NCBI GenBank assembly: GCA_917880885.1
Contig: OU862918.1
Span: 1,736,001 to 1,800,000 of the forward strand
Origin: Limnephilus marmoratus
Taxonomy: Eukaryota; Arthropoda; Insecta; Trichoptera; Limnephilidae
DNA: 64,000 bases
Direction: 5' to 3'
The first letter of the stretch is position 1; each line of letters starts with the position of its first letter. Under the pieces are notes generated by a model, which ran no database searches, had not been told where the DNA came from, and worked only from the letters and a program-made list of their open reading frames with translations. Of the stretch, positions 20,311 through 31,399 are shown in pieces. Both the position numbers and the translations under genes were made by a program.

Positions 20311-23300
20311 CTAATCCGCGACTCTAAGCTCAGGCCATCTCTCAACCCAGATCCTTGTAAAATTCCTCAAGCACTCGAAGTTCGTCTTGTTCGAAACCAG
20401 ATCAGTGTTCCACACTGGTCTGATAGGTACGTCCAAACCATCGAGCATTTCCTCTCTAGCGTCCGTCAAGATCTCGCAGTGCCACAGAATGTGCTCCGCC
20501 GACTGGTTGGTTGATCCGCATGCGCAGTTGGGGTGGGGGGACAGGGAGAGGGTGTGAAGTCTCCCCCTGAATTCCCCATGCCCGGACAGAAGCTGGGTAA
20601 TGTGGTGATCCAGTCTGAGATAAGCCCCTTCCATTCTGATTTTAACTGATGGGAAGAAGGAGAAGGTCCATCTTCCCAAATTCGATCTATCTCAACGGAC
20701 CTGCCACTCTTGGAGCGACAGATCCCTCATTTGACGTAGCAGCCCAGGGAGAGTCCCCGGCCCTCCCGGTGTCAGAACAACGCCTAGGTGAGTGGCCAGG
20801 GTTCCTCTGGTTAATTTCTGCTTAGTAAGCACTTCCCTGATTTCCAGATCGATAAGCAAAATGCCAGCCAAAACGGGTAAAGCGTCCGAAGCAACGGTTC
20901 TATACGCACCAGAGAGTGCCAGCAAGTGGGTTCGTTGGCCTCGCCTGAGAGCTAAGAGTATCAGCGAATTTTCCAGGCGGTGCTCTCACACAGAGGCGGC
21001 ATACGAGACTTGCGCCACATATACGCACCTATATAGCGTTCGCAGAGCCGGATTACGCAATCCCCACTTAGCTGAGGAGAGTCTCCTCAGCTTTAAGAAG
21101 AGAGCCTGAGCCTTGCTGGATACTTCTTTGACGTGAGCCAGAAAAGAGGACGATCGATCTAGCGTGACGCCTAAGTATTTCACTGTTTCAAAAAAGCGGA
21201 TGTTAGAATCACCCATTCTGATGGTAGGATTTCTTTCTCTACTGAGAAAGCCCTTCATCAGGAGGCCCTTGGTCTTGTGGGGAGCGAAGGTCATCTTGTT
21301 TCTTTCACCCCAGTCCAGGAACATCTGCAAACCTTCACTGCCTTTGTTCTCCACTTCTTTTCTACTGTCCCCAGCGACCAGATACAACTTATCATCAGCG
21401 TAGTCGACAACGATACATCCTTCAGGCAAAGGTAACCTGGAGGAGTCATCAAAGGAGATGTTCCAAAGGATGGAGCCCTGCGGGCATCCCATGTCTGCTT
21501 CTCTCTGGATACAAAACTCACCGAAACTGATCATAATGGTACGATCAGAAAGGTAGTCATCGATGGCTTGGAACAATAAGTTTGAACACCGCCTGTTTTT
21601 CACCTTTGTACGTATCATTGCCCACCACGCATGATCGAAGGCACCAGTGATGTCGAGGAAGATTGCAACTACATACCTCTTTGGGCAAGCCTTCACCCAT
21701 TCAAGCGCATACGACAGGGCGTGCACCGTGGATCTACCGGGTACGAAGCCGAACTGAAGGTCACTGGCTGGCGACAGGGTTTGACGTAACCGCTGTCTAA
21801 GTAATTTCTCAAGGATCTTGCCTAGAACGGGAAGCAGGGTTATCGGCCGGTAGGCCTTGATGTCCGTGAGTGCTTTTCCGTTCCCCTTTGGTATGATCCG
21901 GAGCACGCCACGCTTCCACTCAGAGGGGAAAACTCCCCTCCTCAAGCACGTGTCCATCACCTGGAAGAGCTCCTCCTTGGCGTGGACCCAGACTTGCTTC
22001 GCAATCACGCCGTTGAGCCTGTCATGCCCTGGTGCCTTCTTAGGACCCAAACCCTTAATTATCACCTCAATTTCTGCCTTAGTGACTCTAGTGAAGTTAT
22101 CCTCTTGTGCAAGGTTTCTAGGTGGCAGCCGTGACAGATTTCTTATCATTTTATGGTGGTCACCTTCCCCAATTACTGAATCTACAGGAACTAACTCACC
22201 CAAGAGTGTTTCGAGAGTGGAGGCCACATCCACTGCCTCAGCGTTTCTCCCATCTGTTATCCCAATTACTGTTGACAGGTACCGGTCAGAGCCTTTACCG
22301 GATTTTTCAATCGCGCTGTGGATTTCCCACGGGTTGGCGTTACCCACGTCTTTAACCCAATTATGCCAAGCAGCTCGTTTCGCCAGGAGAACGGCCCGTT
22401 TGAAGGCCGACCTGGCAGACCTGAGGCTCGCCTGAAGTGCAACCGTCTCCTCCTCCGTACAGTTGCCACTCCTGGACAGCCCCAGCGCCCTGTAGGCCCT
22501 CTTATAGGCCCCCTTCAGCGAAGTCAGCTCAGGTGACCACCACGGCGTCCTGATACTAGTCTTCGGGTTTGATCTTCCCAAAGACGAGTTGGCAGCCGAT
22601 ACAACCGCCTTATTAAAAAAGTTCCCCAAATTATCCGGATCAGTAGCTGCTACGTGGTGAAAATCCCTTAGCGTATCTCGTAGCGCTTCCCCAAAGTTAT
22701 CCCAATTCGCCCTAGTGGTGTTGAAATACCAGGAGGATCTTGGAGCTTCAGTTTTTTTGACACCAACCGTAAAAGTAATTAACCTATGATCCGAATTAAT
22801 CTCGCACTCATGGACTGTCCACTTTGAAATCCTGGTCGCAACTGATCCAGAGCAAAGAGTTAGATCAATGTTGCTCTCACCATGTATGTTCGAAAACGTA
22901 AAAAAATAACTCTGTTCATTCATGATACTGAGACCTTGCGCAGCAATCAGGTCCTCCACGGCGTCTGATCGTTCCGTCCCACAATTGCTAGTGTCAAACC
23001 ATAATGGTGAGGGTGCATTAAAGTCACCTCCGATAACTATGTTACGGCCTTTAAGCGCGTTGAGTGCGCGCGTCAGACTCAGGATGTGGGGTCCCACCGG
23101 GTTCCCAAATTTAAAGTAAACTGAGATCAAAAAGATCTCAGTATCGTCAAGTCTAATACATACACAGGTTTGGTACTCATCAGAAAAACCAGCCAGAAGG
23201 AGGGGACTGATCAACGAGGTGTTGACCAGGACACCCGCCCCTGGTGAGCGGACGACTTCGAGTACCGCGCCCGGAAAATTAATGGGGGTCTTACCTTCCC

Positions 23301-23430
23301 AGGTGTACTGTTCCTGAATGAGCATGATGTCAATGTTCAGATCAGACATGACCCGCAGCACCTCCAGCGTGGCCATCCGGGATCTCTGGAGGTTAATCTG
23401 ACCTAGGGAAAGGGGACTATGAGGATCCAT
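20311..23430 (-). pseudogene. R1-type ORF2: endonuclease-reverse transcriptase, two in-frame TGA
   Basis: One frame runs from ATG 23430 to the stop at 20311-20313, 1040 codons, interrupted only by TGA at 20986-20988 (where SVWEHRLEN is expected, Trp to stop) and TGA at 20692-20694. Residues 1-225 form the endonuclease: LGQINLQRS, MLIQEQYTW, IVIGGDFNAPSPLWF and NSDHRLITF. The reverse transcriptase has YRPITLLPVLGKILEK, IFLDITGAFDHAWW, MGCPQGSILW and the catalytic VVDYADD (about residue 677). The C-terminal part has the Cys/His cluster CACGSTNQSAEHILWHC. The length is normal for the clade, so only two substitutions separate it from an open frame. Confidence 0.9.
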
Positions 23431-24897
23431 AGTCCGTCATACGGAAGGCTGCTTCCACTGCCGCTTTTTGGGCCGGGCAGTCCCTATCACCCGTCGGATG
23501 ATCTGCTGGCTTTTTGAAACGCGTACACGTTGCGCAGACAGCGGGTAGTGCCTTCTTGGGGCAAGTCTCAAAATCGTGCCCTACAGCGGCGCAATGGCGG
23601 AAAGATACTTGGTCTTGGGAGCAACTCTTTGATATATGACCATATTGATGGCACTTATAGCAACGAGTGGCCCCAGTATAGTCCCGTGTCCGGCAAGCGT
23701 TCCAGCCAAGGAAGCACATCCCGCTGTCTAGAAGTACCTTCCTGACAGCCGGATGGCATGACAGGACCATATTCATGGTTCCCGTGTCTCTCTTCCCGAA
23801 GAGAGACACTCTCCTCATAGTGCGGAGGTGGTCCTCCAGCGTCAGCGAAGTGTTACCCGCCAAGTTGTTTGCGAATATCTCGGTGAAGAGAGCTTGGTCT
23901 TCCGTTGGTTCCCCTTTGGGGACGTTATAGATAACTATTTTTGGTAATCGTCCCATAGGGTTAACTATTTTCAGGCCACTTGCCGAAAGTTTGGCTTCCG
24001 CTTTCTTAATGTTCTCCAGTCCCTTTTTATCCCTGGCTTGTAGGGCCATCCCAGCCCCCTTTATTTTCCTCAGACGGACCACTTGGAAATCCTCAGTTTT
24101 TGGGTTAATAGCCTTTTCCAATTTTTTTTGTGTGGCCTCTGATGTTTCACCCTCCGGGACGTTCGGGTAAACAAGGATGGTCAGGGATTTGGGAGGCAGC
24201 GGGCGCTCGAAGCCATTGATGACTACCTTTTTGGAGTTCGGCAAGCCGGCAGCAGCACTCGCGTAAGACCTAGTCTGAGGCTCCTTGGTAACAGGCGGGC
24301 GCGCCTTAATAGCCGTGTCCAGTTTTTGGTTTAGGTTAGCCTGGGCATTCAGCATCTGATCGATGGTTGAACTCCTTGATGACATCGTGTTGAGATCAAG
24401 CATCAGGTGTGTGATATCCGACATTAGGTCGTCAAGGATCTCAATTAGAGCACTTTTGTCAGCCTTGTTTAATTTATTCGAACTGTCCATGATGAGACAT
24501 CTAATCTTATGGCATTTCTCCATAGCTGGGATCACCTTCTTGGAAGACTCGGCAAGACTCATCTGACTTTTGGGAGAATCGCTGATGCGTGCTCTCTTCT
24601 TGCTCCCTGCAATGGGCGTTGGGGGGTGGATTCCGACGATCGAAGCACCACTAGTTCCGGGTAATGGGTTAGATTGCCCAACCTCTATTTCCATCTCCGA
24701 GTCAGTATCAGAGCCCAAATCAGTCGATTTGACGGTTTTTTTGATTTTCTCTTGCTCTTAGTTGGTTCCCCTTGGGTCACTGATTTGTTAAGTGCTTCAA
24801 TTTGGGTTAAAACCGACCTTTTCCACATTTCCAATGATTTCCCAGGGTCGGGACCGGCCCCATCGGAATCGGCCGACGAAACTACGTCTGACCCCAT
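23417..24897 (-). pseudogene. R1-type ORF1: Gag-like zinc-knuckle protein, one frameshift
   Basis: The first part (ATG 24897) reads MGSDVVSSADSDGAGPDPGK and continues to an A-rich run near 24755, where a one-base change shifts the frame into the 24718-23417 frame (SDTDSEMEIEVG onwards). The C-terminus has CYKCHQYGHISKSC, then a second knuckle whose first Cys is Phe (SFRHCAAVGHDFETC), then CATCTRFKK with downstream His and Cys. ORF1 proteins of R1-like LINEs bind the RNA and carry it to the nucleus. It ends at TAG 23417-23419, overlapping the ORF2 start, which suggests termination-reinitiation for ORF2. Confidence 0.85.
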
Positions 24898-25020
24898 CTT
24901 TCCCTAAAAAGTCGGGAAAATGAGGGAATTTCCCAAAAAATCGAATTTTTTTCCCAAAAATGGGGGAAAAAATGGGGAAATTTGGTTCCCCCAAACTGGT
25001 CTCCGAACTCTCGAAAAGTG

Positions 25021-25844
25021 TCTGGGAAAAAAGTTATGGCACTTTAGTCAAAATCACGGAATATTTTCACTAAATTGATAAATTAAAAATTATTTTTAGG
25101 TAGCTTAGTATCCTTCCACTGATTAAAATATAAACTAAAATTATTATATTTTGCAACGTAGCTTAGTACTCTTCATGGTAGCTTCTAGAATGATCCAGAA
25201 GGAATTCCCACGTGTATTGTCTGAAAAGGGCCCACGAAGTGCCTTGGGGTACCCCCTAAAAAAGGTACGTCGTAAAGAAACTTTATACGCGTAGAAAAGT
25301 CACAAAACAAACACAGAACTGGGGTATTGGGGTGTCACCAGATACGGAAAAAAATTCCACGTCGAATGGGATGAGTCACGCCCCAAAACAACTTAATTTT
25401 AGGCACTGTTTTAACAAAAAACTTTTTTGAAAAAATTAAAAAAATAAAATGTATATAAATTTCACTTAAATTAAATAGTTTTGGACCGGGTTTTTTTTGT
25501 AACACTTAAAGTTTGTAGAGTTACACCAGATGCCCGCGGTGGGTATCAGGATATATGCCCGGAACCGCCCGTAACGGGAAAATTTATTTTTTACACTTAT
25601 TATTAAAATAAGACACTTATAATAAAAAAAAAATTGGGGAAAAAACAATACAGGCGTGTAGCCCTTGTAATTTAGCACTAGGTGGTACAAAAATTTTCCA
25701 TAAAACTTCACAGCTACTATTTTTAAGAATTAAAAATGCGGGAGCGAAATTTTATCGTGGTTCTAGCTCGGAAGCGAGAACTGAAACTGAGGCTATCATC
25801 ACCAGGGTTGTAGGATCTCTCAGGCGCAAGTGTGGTATTCCTGG
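25021..25844. other. No gene recognised
   Basis: Between the R1-type LINE and the LTR element. It contains no convincing frame; the first 330 bp could still be LINE 5' UTR. Confidence 0.4.
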
Positions 25845-26395
25845 TGAGGGCAATGAAACAATCAACTGCAGTAAACATAAGGTGTATTGGAAAAAATCCG
25901 TTTAGAATACAACAGTGGTACATTACACAGTCAATTATAGAGCACAGGTAGAATTAATAACCTATCTATTTCAGGGGTCATAGGGCCTAACAAATCTCTC
26001 TGCCTCGAGTCTCCCCGAGTCCGGTCATAATTACGCGTAAATTGGAAGGGACACACGCAAAAAGAAGATATTAGTGGTTCGGGTACTCACATCCGCTGGC
26101 TGGTGCCTTAAGAACAGCAAGGTGAGAGGTATTCAGGCGGGGCTGGTGCTCCCACAGGCCTCTATAGGCGAACTTCGCCATTGCGTTTCCATTGGAAAAT
26201 TCCAGAACAAGGTCGGAACGATTCGCGGCAGCGCGGGTGCACTCGACCAGGAGCTACCGGAGAATGCCGTTGCTTTCCATTGTCGACCGGCCGCCGCGCC
26301 GCTAGCGTGCGGGGCGCGGGGGCAGGTGGAGAACATTTGCATTTACAGTGGTGTAGCGTGATGATTTGTAGGGGCGTATTCCGTGCATCGTAACA
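25845..26395 (-). repeat. 3' LTR of copy B
   Basis: Differs from the other LTR at scattered sites, for example AGAAGATAT against GGGGAAAT near 26065. GC-rich with many CpGs in the first half (minus sense). Open frames across it in both strands are composition effects. Confidence 0.8.
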
Positions 26396-27743
26396 CCTCC
26401 CCCCGCGCTCGGTAAAAAAAGCGACGTGGCAATGGAGCAATAGGGCAAAAACCCTCTTCGTTACCAGTTACCAACGGGAATTGAGGGAGATTGTTCACCA
26501 GAGAGAGAGAGCTGACTAACATCTTAAAACTAGCTTATGCCATGGGCTAGGTACAATGTTTGTCAGGGTAGGGAGGGGGGTACATAAAATATGAGGAACA
26601 GGTAGTTAACACATGGAGGGGTGAAACGACATACATATTTAGGCAATTGAAAGAACAAAGACAAAGTTATGAAAATGTGGAAACAAAGACAAAGTTATGA
26701 AAATGTGAAAACAAAGACAAAGTTATGAAAATTGTGAAAACAAATACAAAGTTATGAAAATGTGAAAACAAAGACAAAGTTATGAAAATTGTAACTCTAG
26801 GGTTTAATTTCATGGAAGCTAAGTTTGCGGTGCGTAGATTTGTTTATGATTTCGACAGGGTTCGAAGAGTTTTGAAGGATTGTGAAGAGACGTGATTTCA
26901 CAGACTCTAAAGGGATTACATTATCACTGTAATCTGACCCATTTGAGATAACACTCAAGAGTACACTAGGGCCTTGGAGAAAAAACACTTTGTTTTGTCG
27001 TAGCCGTCGAAGGTTACGAAGTGGAGACTGTGGTTGCCGTGCGGAGGCTATGGTTACCAAGGTCGTTGGAGAGAAGAATCCAGGATCTGCAGACATGCCA
27101 GTACGAATCCTAATGTGCTATTATGGTGGGCACGGATCTTATATAATGGTTATCGAAGCGTAATGTAGCTCGGAATAACCTGTAAGGGTACGCATTCAGT
27201 GAATACTGGAGAGTCAAGGTAATAATGGTTTACACATGACATGGTGTGCGTCGCTGCATGACAGAGCAAGAGACGGCAAAACTGGCTTGGTAGCGAGAGC
27301 AGGAACAAAACCCAGGGGCTAGCGTGCCCAAAAGGTAGTCCAGAGTGTCATTATATATATATAGCGGGACAACTCGGTTCGCAGTGGCGCAACAAGACAA
27401 CATACATAAGGGCGGTATGGTCCGTGCTTTCAGGAACAAATATGTAGAAAATAGCGGCGGGGGACCTCCGTAACCACAGCGAGGGCTGCCAGGAAGTGAA
27501 GCTCAGCTTGGCTGCCGATGGAGACATCCTTTTGGGCTTCTTTTTAAATCCGGGAGAAATTATTATTAAAGCAAAATTCTTGAAGTTTACCTGCCTAGAG
27601 ACCAATGAAGAAAAGTTTGGAGAGAAATAAAGTGTGTCCAGAGAATAAACAAACGAGGTTTTAACCGATGACACAGAGAAAACACGAGAAAGAGAGAGAG
27701 AGAGAGATTATATTAACAGTCGCAGTCGGTGACTACGGCCCGG
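26396..27743 (-). other. Internal region of LTR element copy B
   Basis: Aligns with 4010-5168 plus 7855-8039. One minus-strand frame of 107 codons (27674-27351) is open here but is shifted by at least two indels in copy A, so conservation of a protein is not supported. The end next to the 5' LTR holds a GA-repeat (about 27688-27707). Confidence 0.6.
26653..26790. repeat. About 28-bp tandem repeat, five units, in copy B
   Basis: Units of ACAAAGACAAAGTTATGAAA with small length changes. It occupies the same place in the internal region as the 31-bp array of copy A and is related to it in reverse complement (CATTTTC, ATAACTTTG). Confidence 0.85.
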
Positions 27744-28294
27744 TGAGGGCAATGAAACAATCAGCTGCAGTAAACATGAGGTGTATTGGAAAGAATCCGT
27801 TTAGAATACAACAGTGGTACATTACACAGTCAATTATAGAGCACAGGTAGAATTAATAACCTATCTATTTCAGGGGTCATAGGGCCTAACAAATCTCTCT
27901 GCCTCGAGTCTCCCCGAGTCCGGTCATAATTACGCGTAAATTGGAAGGGACACACGCAAAAAGGGGAAATTAGTGGTTCGGGTACTCACATCCGCTGGCT
28001 GGTGCCTTGAGAACAGCAAGGTGAGAGGTATTCAGGCGGGGCTGGTGCTCCCACAGGCCTTTATAGGCGAACTTCGCCATTGCGTTTCCGTTGGAATATT
28101 CCAGAACAAGGTCAGAACGATTCGCGACAGCGCAGGTGCACTCGACCAGGAGCTACCGGAGAATGCCGTTGCTTTCCGTTGTCGACCGGCCGCCGCGCCG
28201 CTAGCGTGCGGGGCGCGGGGGCGGGTGGAGAACGTTTGCATTTACAGTGGTGTAGCGTGATGATTTGTAGAGGCGTATTCCGTGCATCGTAACA
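27744..28294 (-). repeat. 5' LTR of copy B, with TATA box and splice donor
   Basis: On the minus strand a TATA-like CCTATAAAGGCC lies at about 28070-28059, followed within 100 bp by a donor-like GATGTGAGTACCC near 27990. This fits a U3-R-U5 order with a leader intron donor. The same donor position, after a GC-rich block, is seen in the LTRs at 8040 and 35601-36203. Confidence 0.65.
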
Positions 28295-28515
28295 ACATCT
28301 ACTTTTCATACTTTTTGGATGCCATCTTTTTTGGTGTGATTGCTTAGTTCTAGCCGAAATTACAAATTTACAATTTAGATAGTGTCTGGGATACACCTAT
28401 CCGATGTTATATGTATGGGACATGCATTGACTTCTTTTTCGATAAGTCTAAGACTAAACCGTTGAATGGCAGGAGACTATGTTTGTCCCAGCGCACATAT
28501 CGTCCCTTAGCTTAC
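28295..28515. other. No gene recognised
   Basis: Short unassigned sequence to the right of copy B. Confidence 0.4.
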
Positions 28516-29823
28516 AACACCGCTCAAGTCGAAAATTGGCGGTTTTCACATTTTAATGCCATTGGATGGAGCTGCTCATTGCGCGTCTAACCATTGGTCA
28601 AATGATATAGATTTCAGTCAATCAGAAGCCGTAATTCGAAAAGTAGTGACAGCGCGCAAGTCGTTTGGCCTCTTAACACCGCACAAGTCGTTAGTCTGTC
28701 ATACTTTTCTCGAAAAAGTTCTTTGCGCTCCGTGATTATTATATTTTCTAGTGAGTTTTACCGCCAAAACCATTACATATTGAACGAAAGGGTCTTAGAT
28801 TAAATTTGCTTGAACAATTAGAAATCAATAAACGAACGAATGACCCCAACATAACGCTAATTAATAAAGTAAGGAAAATTATTTATTCCCCACTACTTAG
28901 TATGTTTACCAAACCTAAAAAATATAATGCACTTAAATGAGTCATAGAAATAACGTTATTCTAAATCAATTAAGAAAACCCTTACACTTAGTGCAAGGCA
29001 AACCAAAGGGAAATACTCCGAATCCCACATTAGCACTCTCTCAATTAGTGTCTCTACAAATTGGTTTAACCGGTAATAAATCAACTTAGACACCTTTAAA
29101 AATTGACATTTAAAATCTTATAAATAAGTCGTCCGTACGTGGCTTCACCACAGTTTGAAAATGACCTTACAAGTCGAAACAGCTGTAACTAAAACACTAA
29201 CCAAAAAACTTGCTGAACTCGATAATAATATTATCAAATTTAATTTTAATTAAATTTCTAAAAATTAATGTTTATTGATTTACGCGTATTCATATAGAAA
29301 GAAATGATAATGGAATATCTTCATTTACTTAAGAGGAATATAAACGCTAGAAATATTTCGAATCTCATGCCTGCAAAATTTTAAAATCGAGCGTCTTTTT
29401 GCACGAGGCTAGTAAGCGAAAAAGTGGTTTTTATTTATTTTGTGCATAATTTTATAAGAACGAAAAAAAGTTAGAACATAGATAAAGTCAAAAATAGTCT
29501 TAGCCGTAAACGGGTATTTTTTAAAAATTGTTACTTACATTAGTTCATAGTTAAGTCATGAGAAAACATTTTTTTTAGTGGTTTACGCTTATATTTTTTG
29601 TTACGTAAATAATAATTTTATTGTAATTCCAATACATAGATAAAGTAGTTAAAGCTTCAATTTATCCGTAGCATATTTTTTGATGTTCATACTGTAAGCC
29701 GATTTGTCGTAAAGATTAATCAAAATAGTATCTAAATAGGATTTCACGTATATATTCATCTTAAGCGGTGTTTACTAACTATCTTTTTTTTAACTTAGGC
29801 GGTGTTTCAACATATTTTATTTC
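28516..29823. repeat. Segment bounded by inverted AACACCGC motifs
   Basis: AACACCGCTCAAGTCG (28516) and AACACCGCACAAGTCG (28671) on the plus strand are mirrored by complements at about 29765 (AAACACCGCTTAAG) and 29803 (AAACACCGCCTAAG). They may be the ends of an old DNA transposon or regulatory repeats just upstream of the gene starting at 29854. The interior is AT-rich without long frames. Confidence 0.4.
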
Positions 29824-29853
29824 TATTAGGAAGCTCAATAATTAAAATACACT

Positions 29854-29979
29854 ATGGATGGAGAAGAAATTGATTCCTGGAGATCAGGTGATGAATTGTT
29901 ATGAGCCCAATTACTAGAAGCAGGACTAATGTCAAAATTTAAACGGCATAAACAAAGTTGCAAAGAAGATAAAAAATAA
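29854..29979 (+). pseudogene. Possible first coding piece of a broken gene
   Basis: ATG 29854 starts MDGEEIDSWRSGDELL, then TGA at 29902-29904, then AQLLEAGLMSKFKRHKQSC to TAA 29977. The acidic, well-formed start and the position before the coding block at 31.4-32.5 kb suggest a 5' exon with a stop mutation. No convincing splice donor in the right phase was found. Confidence 0.3.
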
Positions 29980-30034
29980 ATTAAACTAGGTTAGTAGCAT
30001 TGGTTTGTTCTGAGGTCCGTATTTATTTTTTTGG

Positions 30035-31362
30035 GTAAATTTTGGGGATCACTGGAAACGGTTAATACGCACTTTTTTTTTAAATATATTTTGATTCACC
30101 TTAATTACATTAAAAGACAACTATTTGCATTGGGGGAAGTGGAAAATATTTCATTCTAAATTTCGATAACGTAAAATTAAAATTAGCTTTCATTCTGTGA
30201 AACGAGACCGTCCATTTTCAAATGTCATTTTTTTGTAATGTTGGTATTCTTGTTACTGTACGAAAAGATGCTAGAGCAAAGCGTAGCAGACTTCATGGTA
30301 ATTCGGCGCATAAACCAACGGCTAGAGACAAAATCGCGCGGGAGTTTTTTTAATGTTATAAAACTGAAATTCCGCCTAATTAGTAGGTACTTACCTAATA
30401 CACATATATTGCGTGCGTTGATTAAAGTTTATTAGCTTTTTTTTTTTACTTTAAAATTTTATTTTTATAAGTCAACTATTTCTGCGATGTTGAGCGGCTA
30501 CGTACGCTAAGTTTATGTGATTTGGTTTGTGATACAAAAGAAAATGCCCCTTTATAACGCCTACTCGCGTCAATGCAAGAAAAACATCCCAGTTATCAAG
30601 TAGTTTAGCGGCTACGCTAGGTTTGTGTAACATGGTTTGTGATACAAAAGAAAGTGCCCCTTTATAACGCCTACTCGCGTCACGGCAAGAAAAACATCCC
30701 AGTTTTCAAGTAGTTTAGCGGCTACGCTAGGTTTGTGTAACATGGTTTGTGATTCAAAAGAAAGTGCCCCTTTATAACGCCTACTCGCGTCAAGGCAAGA
30801 AAAACATCCCAGTTTTCAAGTAGTTTAGCGGCTACGCTAGGTTTGTGTAACATGGTTTGTGATTCAAAAGAAAGTGCCCCTTTATAACGCCTACTCGCGT
30901 CACGGCAAGAAAAACATCCCAGTTTTCAAGTAGTTTAACGGCTACGCTAGGTTTGTCTAACACGGTTTTTGATACAAAAGTAAATGTATTATTTATAAAA
31001 AATAATTACCGAAATTAAAAACATGTTTTTTCCGTCATTTTATTCCCAAAACTCCGATAATTTAGTACTTACCTTTCCAGATTTCGTGGTACCTTCAAAA
31101 TCTTCTAGCCGTTCGTTATATATTCAAATGTACCAACACAAAAGTGACAGCGAATGAGCTAATAACCATAATGGCGTACAATCTCACAAGACGAAAGCTA
31201 AAATTAATTTTACGTAATCGAAATTTAGAATGAAATATTTTCCACTTCCCCCAATGCAAATAGTTGTCTTTTAATGCAATTAAGGTGAATCAAAAGATAT
31301 TTTCAAAAAAAGTGCGTATTAACCGTTTCCAGCGATCCCCAAAAATATTTTTTTTTGTTATT
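30035..31362. mobile_element. Fold-back element with internal 110-bp minisatellite
   Basis: Arms at about 30040-30200 and 31190-31360 are complementary over about 165 bp (landmarks: GGGGATCACTGGAAACGG with CCGTTTCCAGCGATCCCC, and AATATTTCATTCTAAATTTCG with its complement). The tandem array 30487-30980 lies between them. It sits between the two coding pieces of the neighbouring gene, so it is probably an intron insertion. Confidence 0.75.
30487..30980. repeat. 110-bp tandem repeat, about 4.4 units
   Basis: GCCCCTTTATAACGCCTACT recurs at 30546, 30656, 30766 and 30876, exactly 110 bp apart; the outer units are partial and more diverged. The three inner units differ by only a few bases. Confidence 0.95.
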
Positions 31363-31399
31363 TATATTTTAATGCAATAATTCCTATTATTTTTTTTAG

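Larger units (their letters stand above)
19430..25020 (-). mobile_element. R1-clade LINE, nearly complete
   Basis: A two-ORF non-LTR retrotransposon on the minus strand, GC-richer than its surroundings. ORF1 (24897-23417) encodes a Gag-like protein with zinc knuckles; ORF2 (23430-20311) encodes endonuclease and reverse transcriptase. The ORFs overlap by 14 nt. This architecture is that of the R1/TRAS/Waldo group, which often is target specific (rDNA or telomere), but the flanks here show neither 28S rDNA nor a telomeric array. Ends are approximate. Confidence 0.85.
25845..28294 (-). mobile_element. Non-autonomous LTR retrotransposon, copy B (two LTRs)
   Basis: Two direct repeats of 551 bp (25845-26395 and 27744-28294) flank a 1348-bp internal region. 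On the minus strand each LTR starts TGTTACGATGC and ends CCCTCA. A polypurine tract (26396-26407 complement, CGCGGGGGGAGG) abuts the 3' LTR. The LTRs are very similar but not identical, so the insertion is not the youngest in the window. No gag, protease, RT or integrase motif is present. I see no target-site duplication next to the LTR ends, and no obvious tRNA primer site after the 5' LTR. Confidence 0.75.

Noticed and set aside
21857..22435. 192-codon plus-strand frame
   Set aside because: Antisense to the conserved R1 ORF2; no motifs of its own.
26074..26440. Overlapping open frames in both strands, repeated at 27973-28396
   Set aside because: They fall in the GC-rich part of the LTRs and have no known motif; both copies simply repeat the LTR.
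30487..30980. Regularly spaced repeats that could be taken for a CRISPR-like array
   Set aside because: The repeats are continuous 110-bp tandem units without unique spacers, in a eukaryotic setting.
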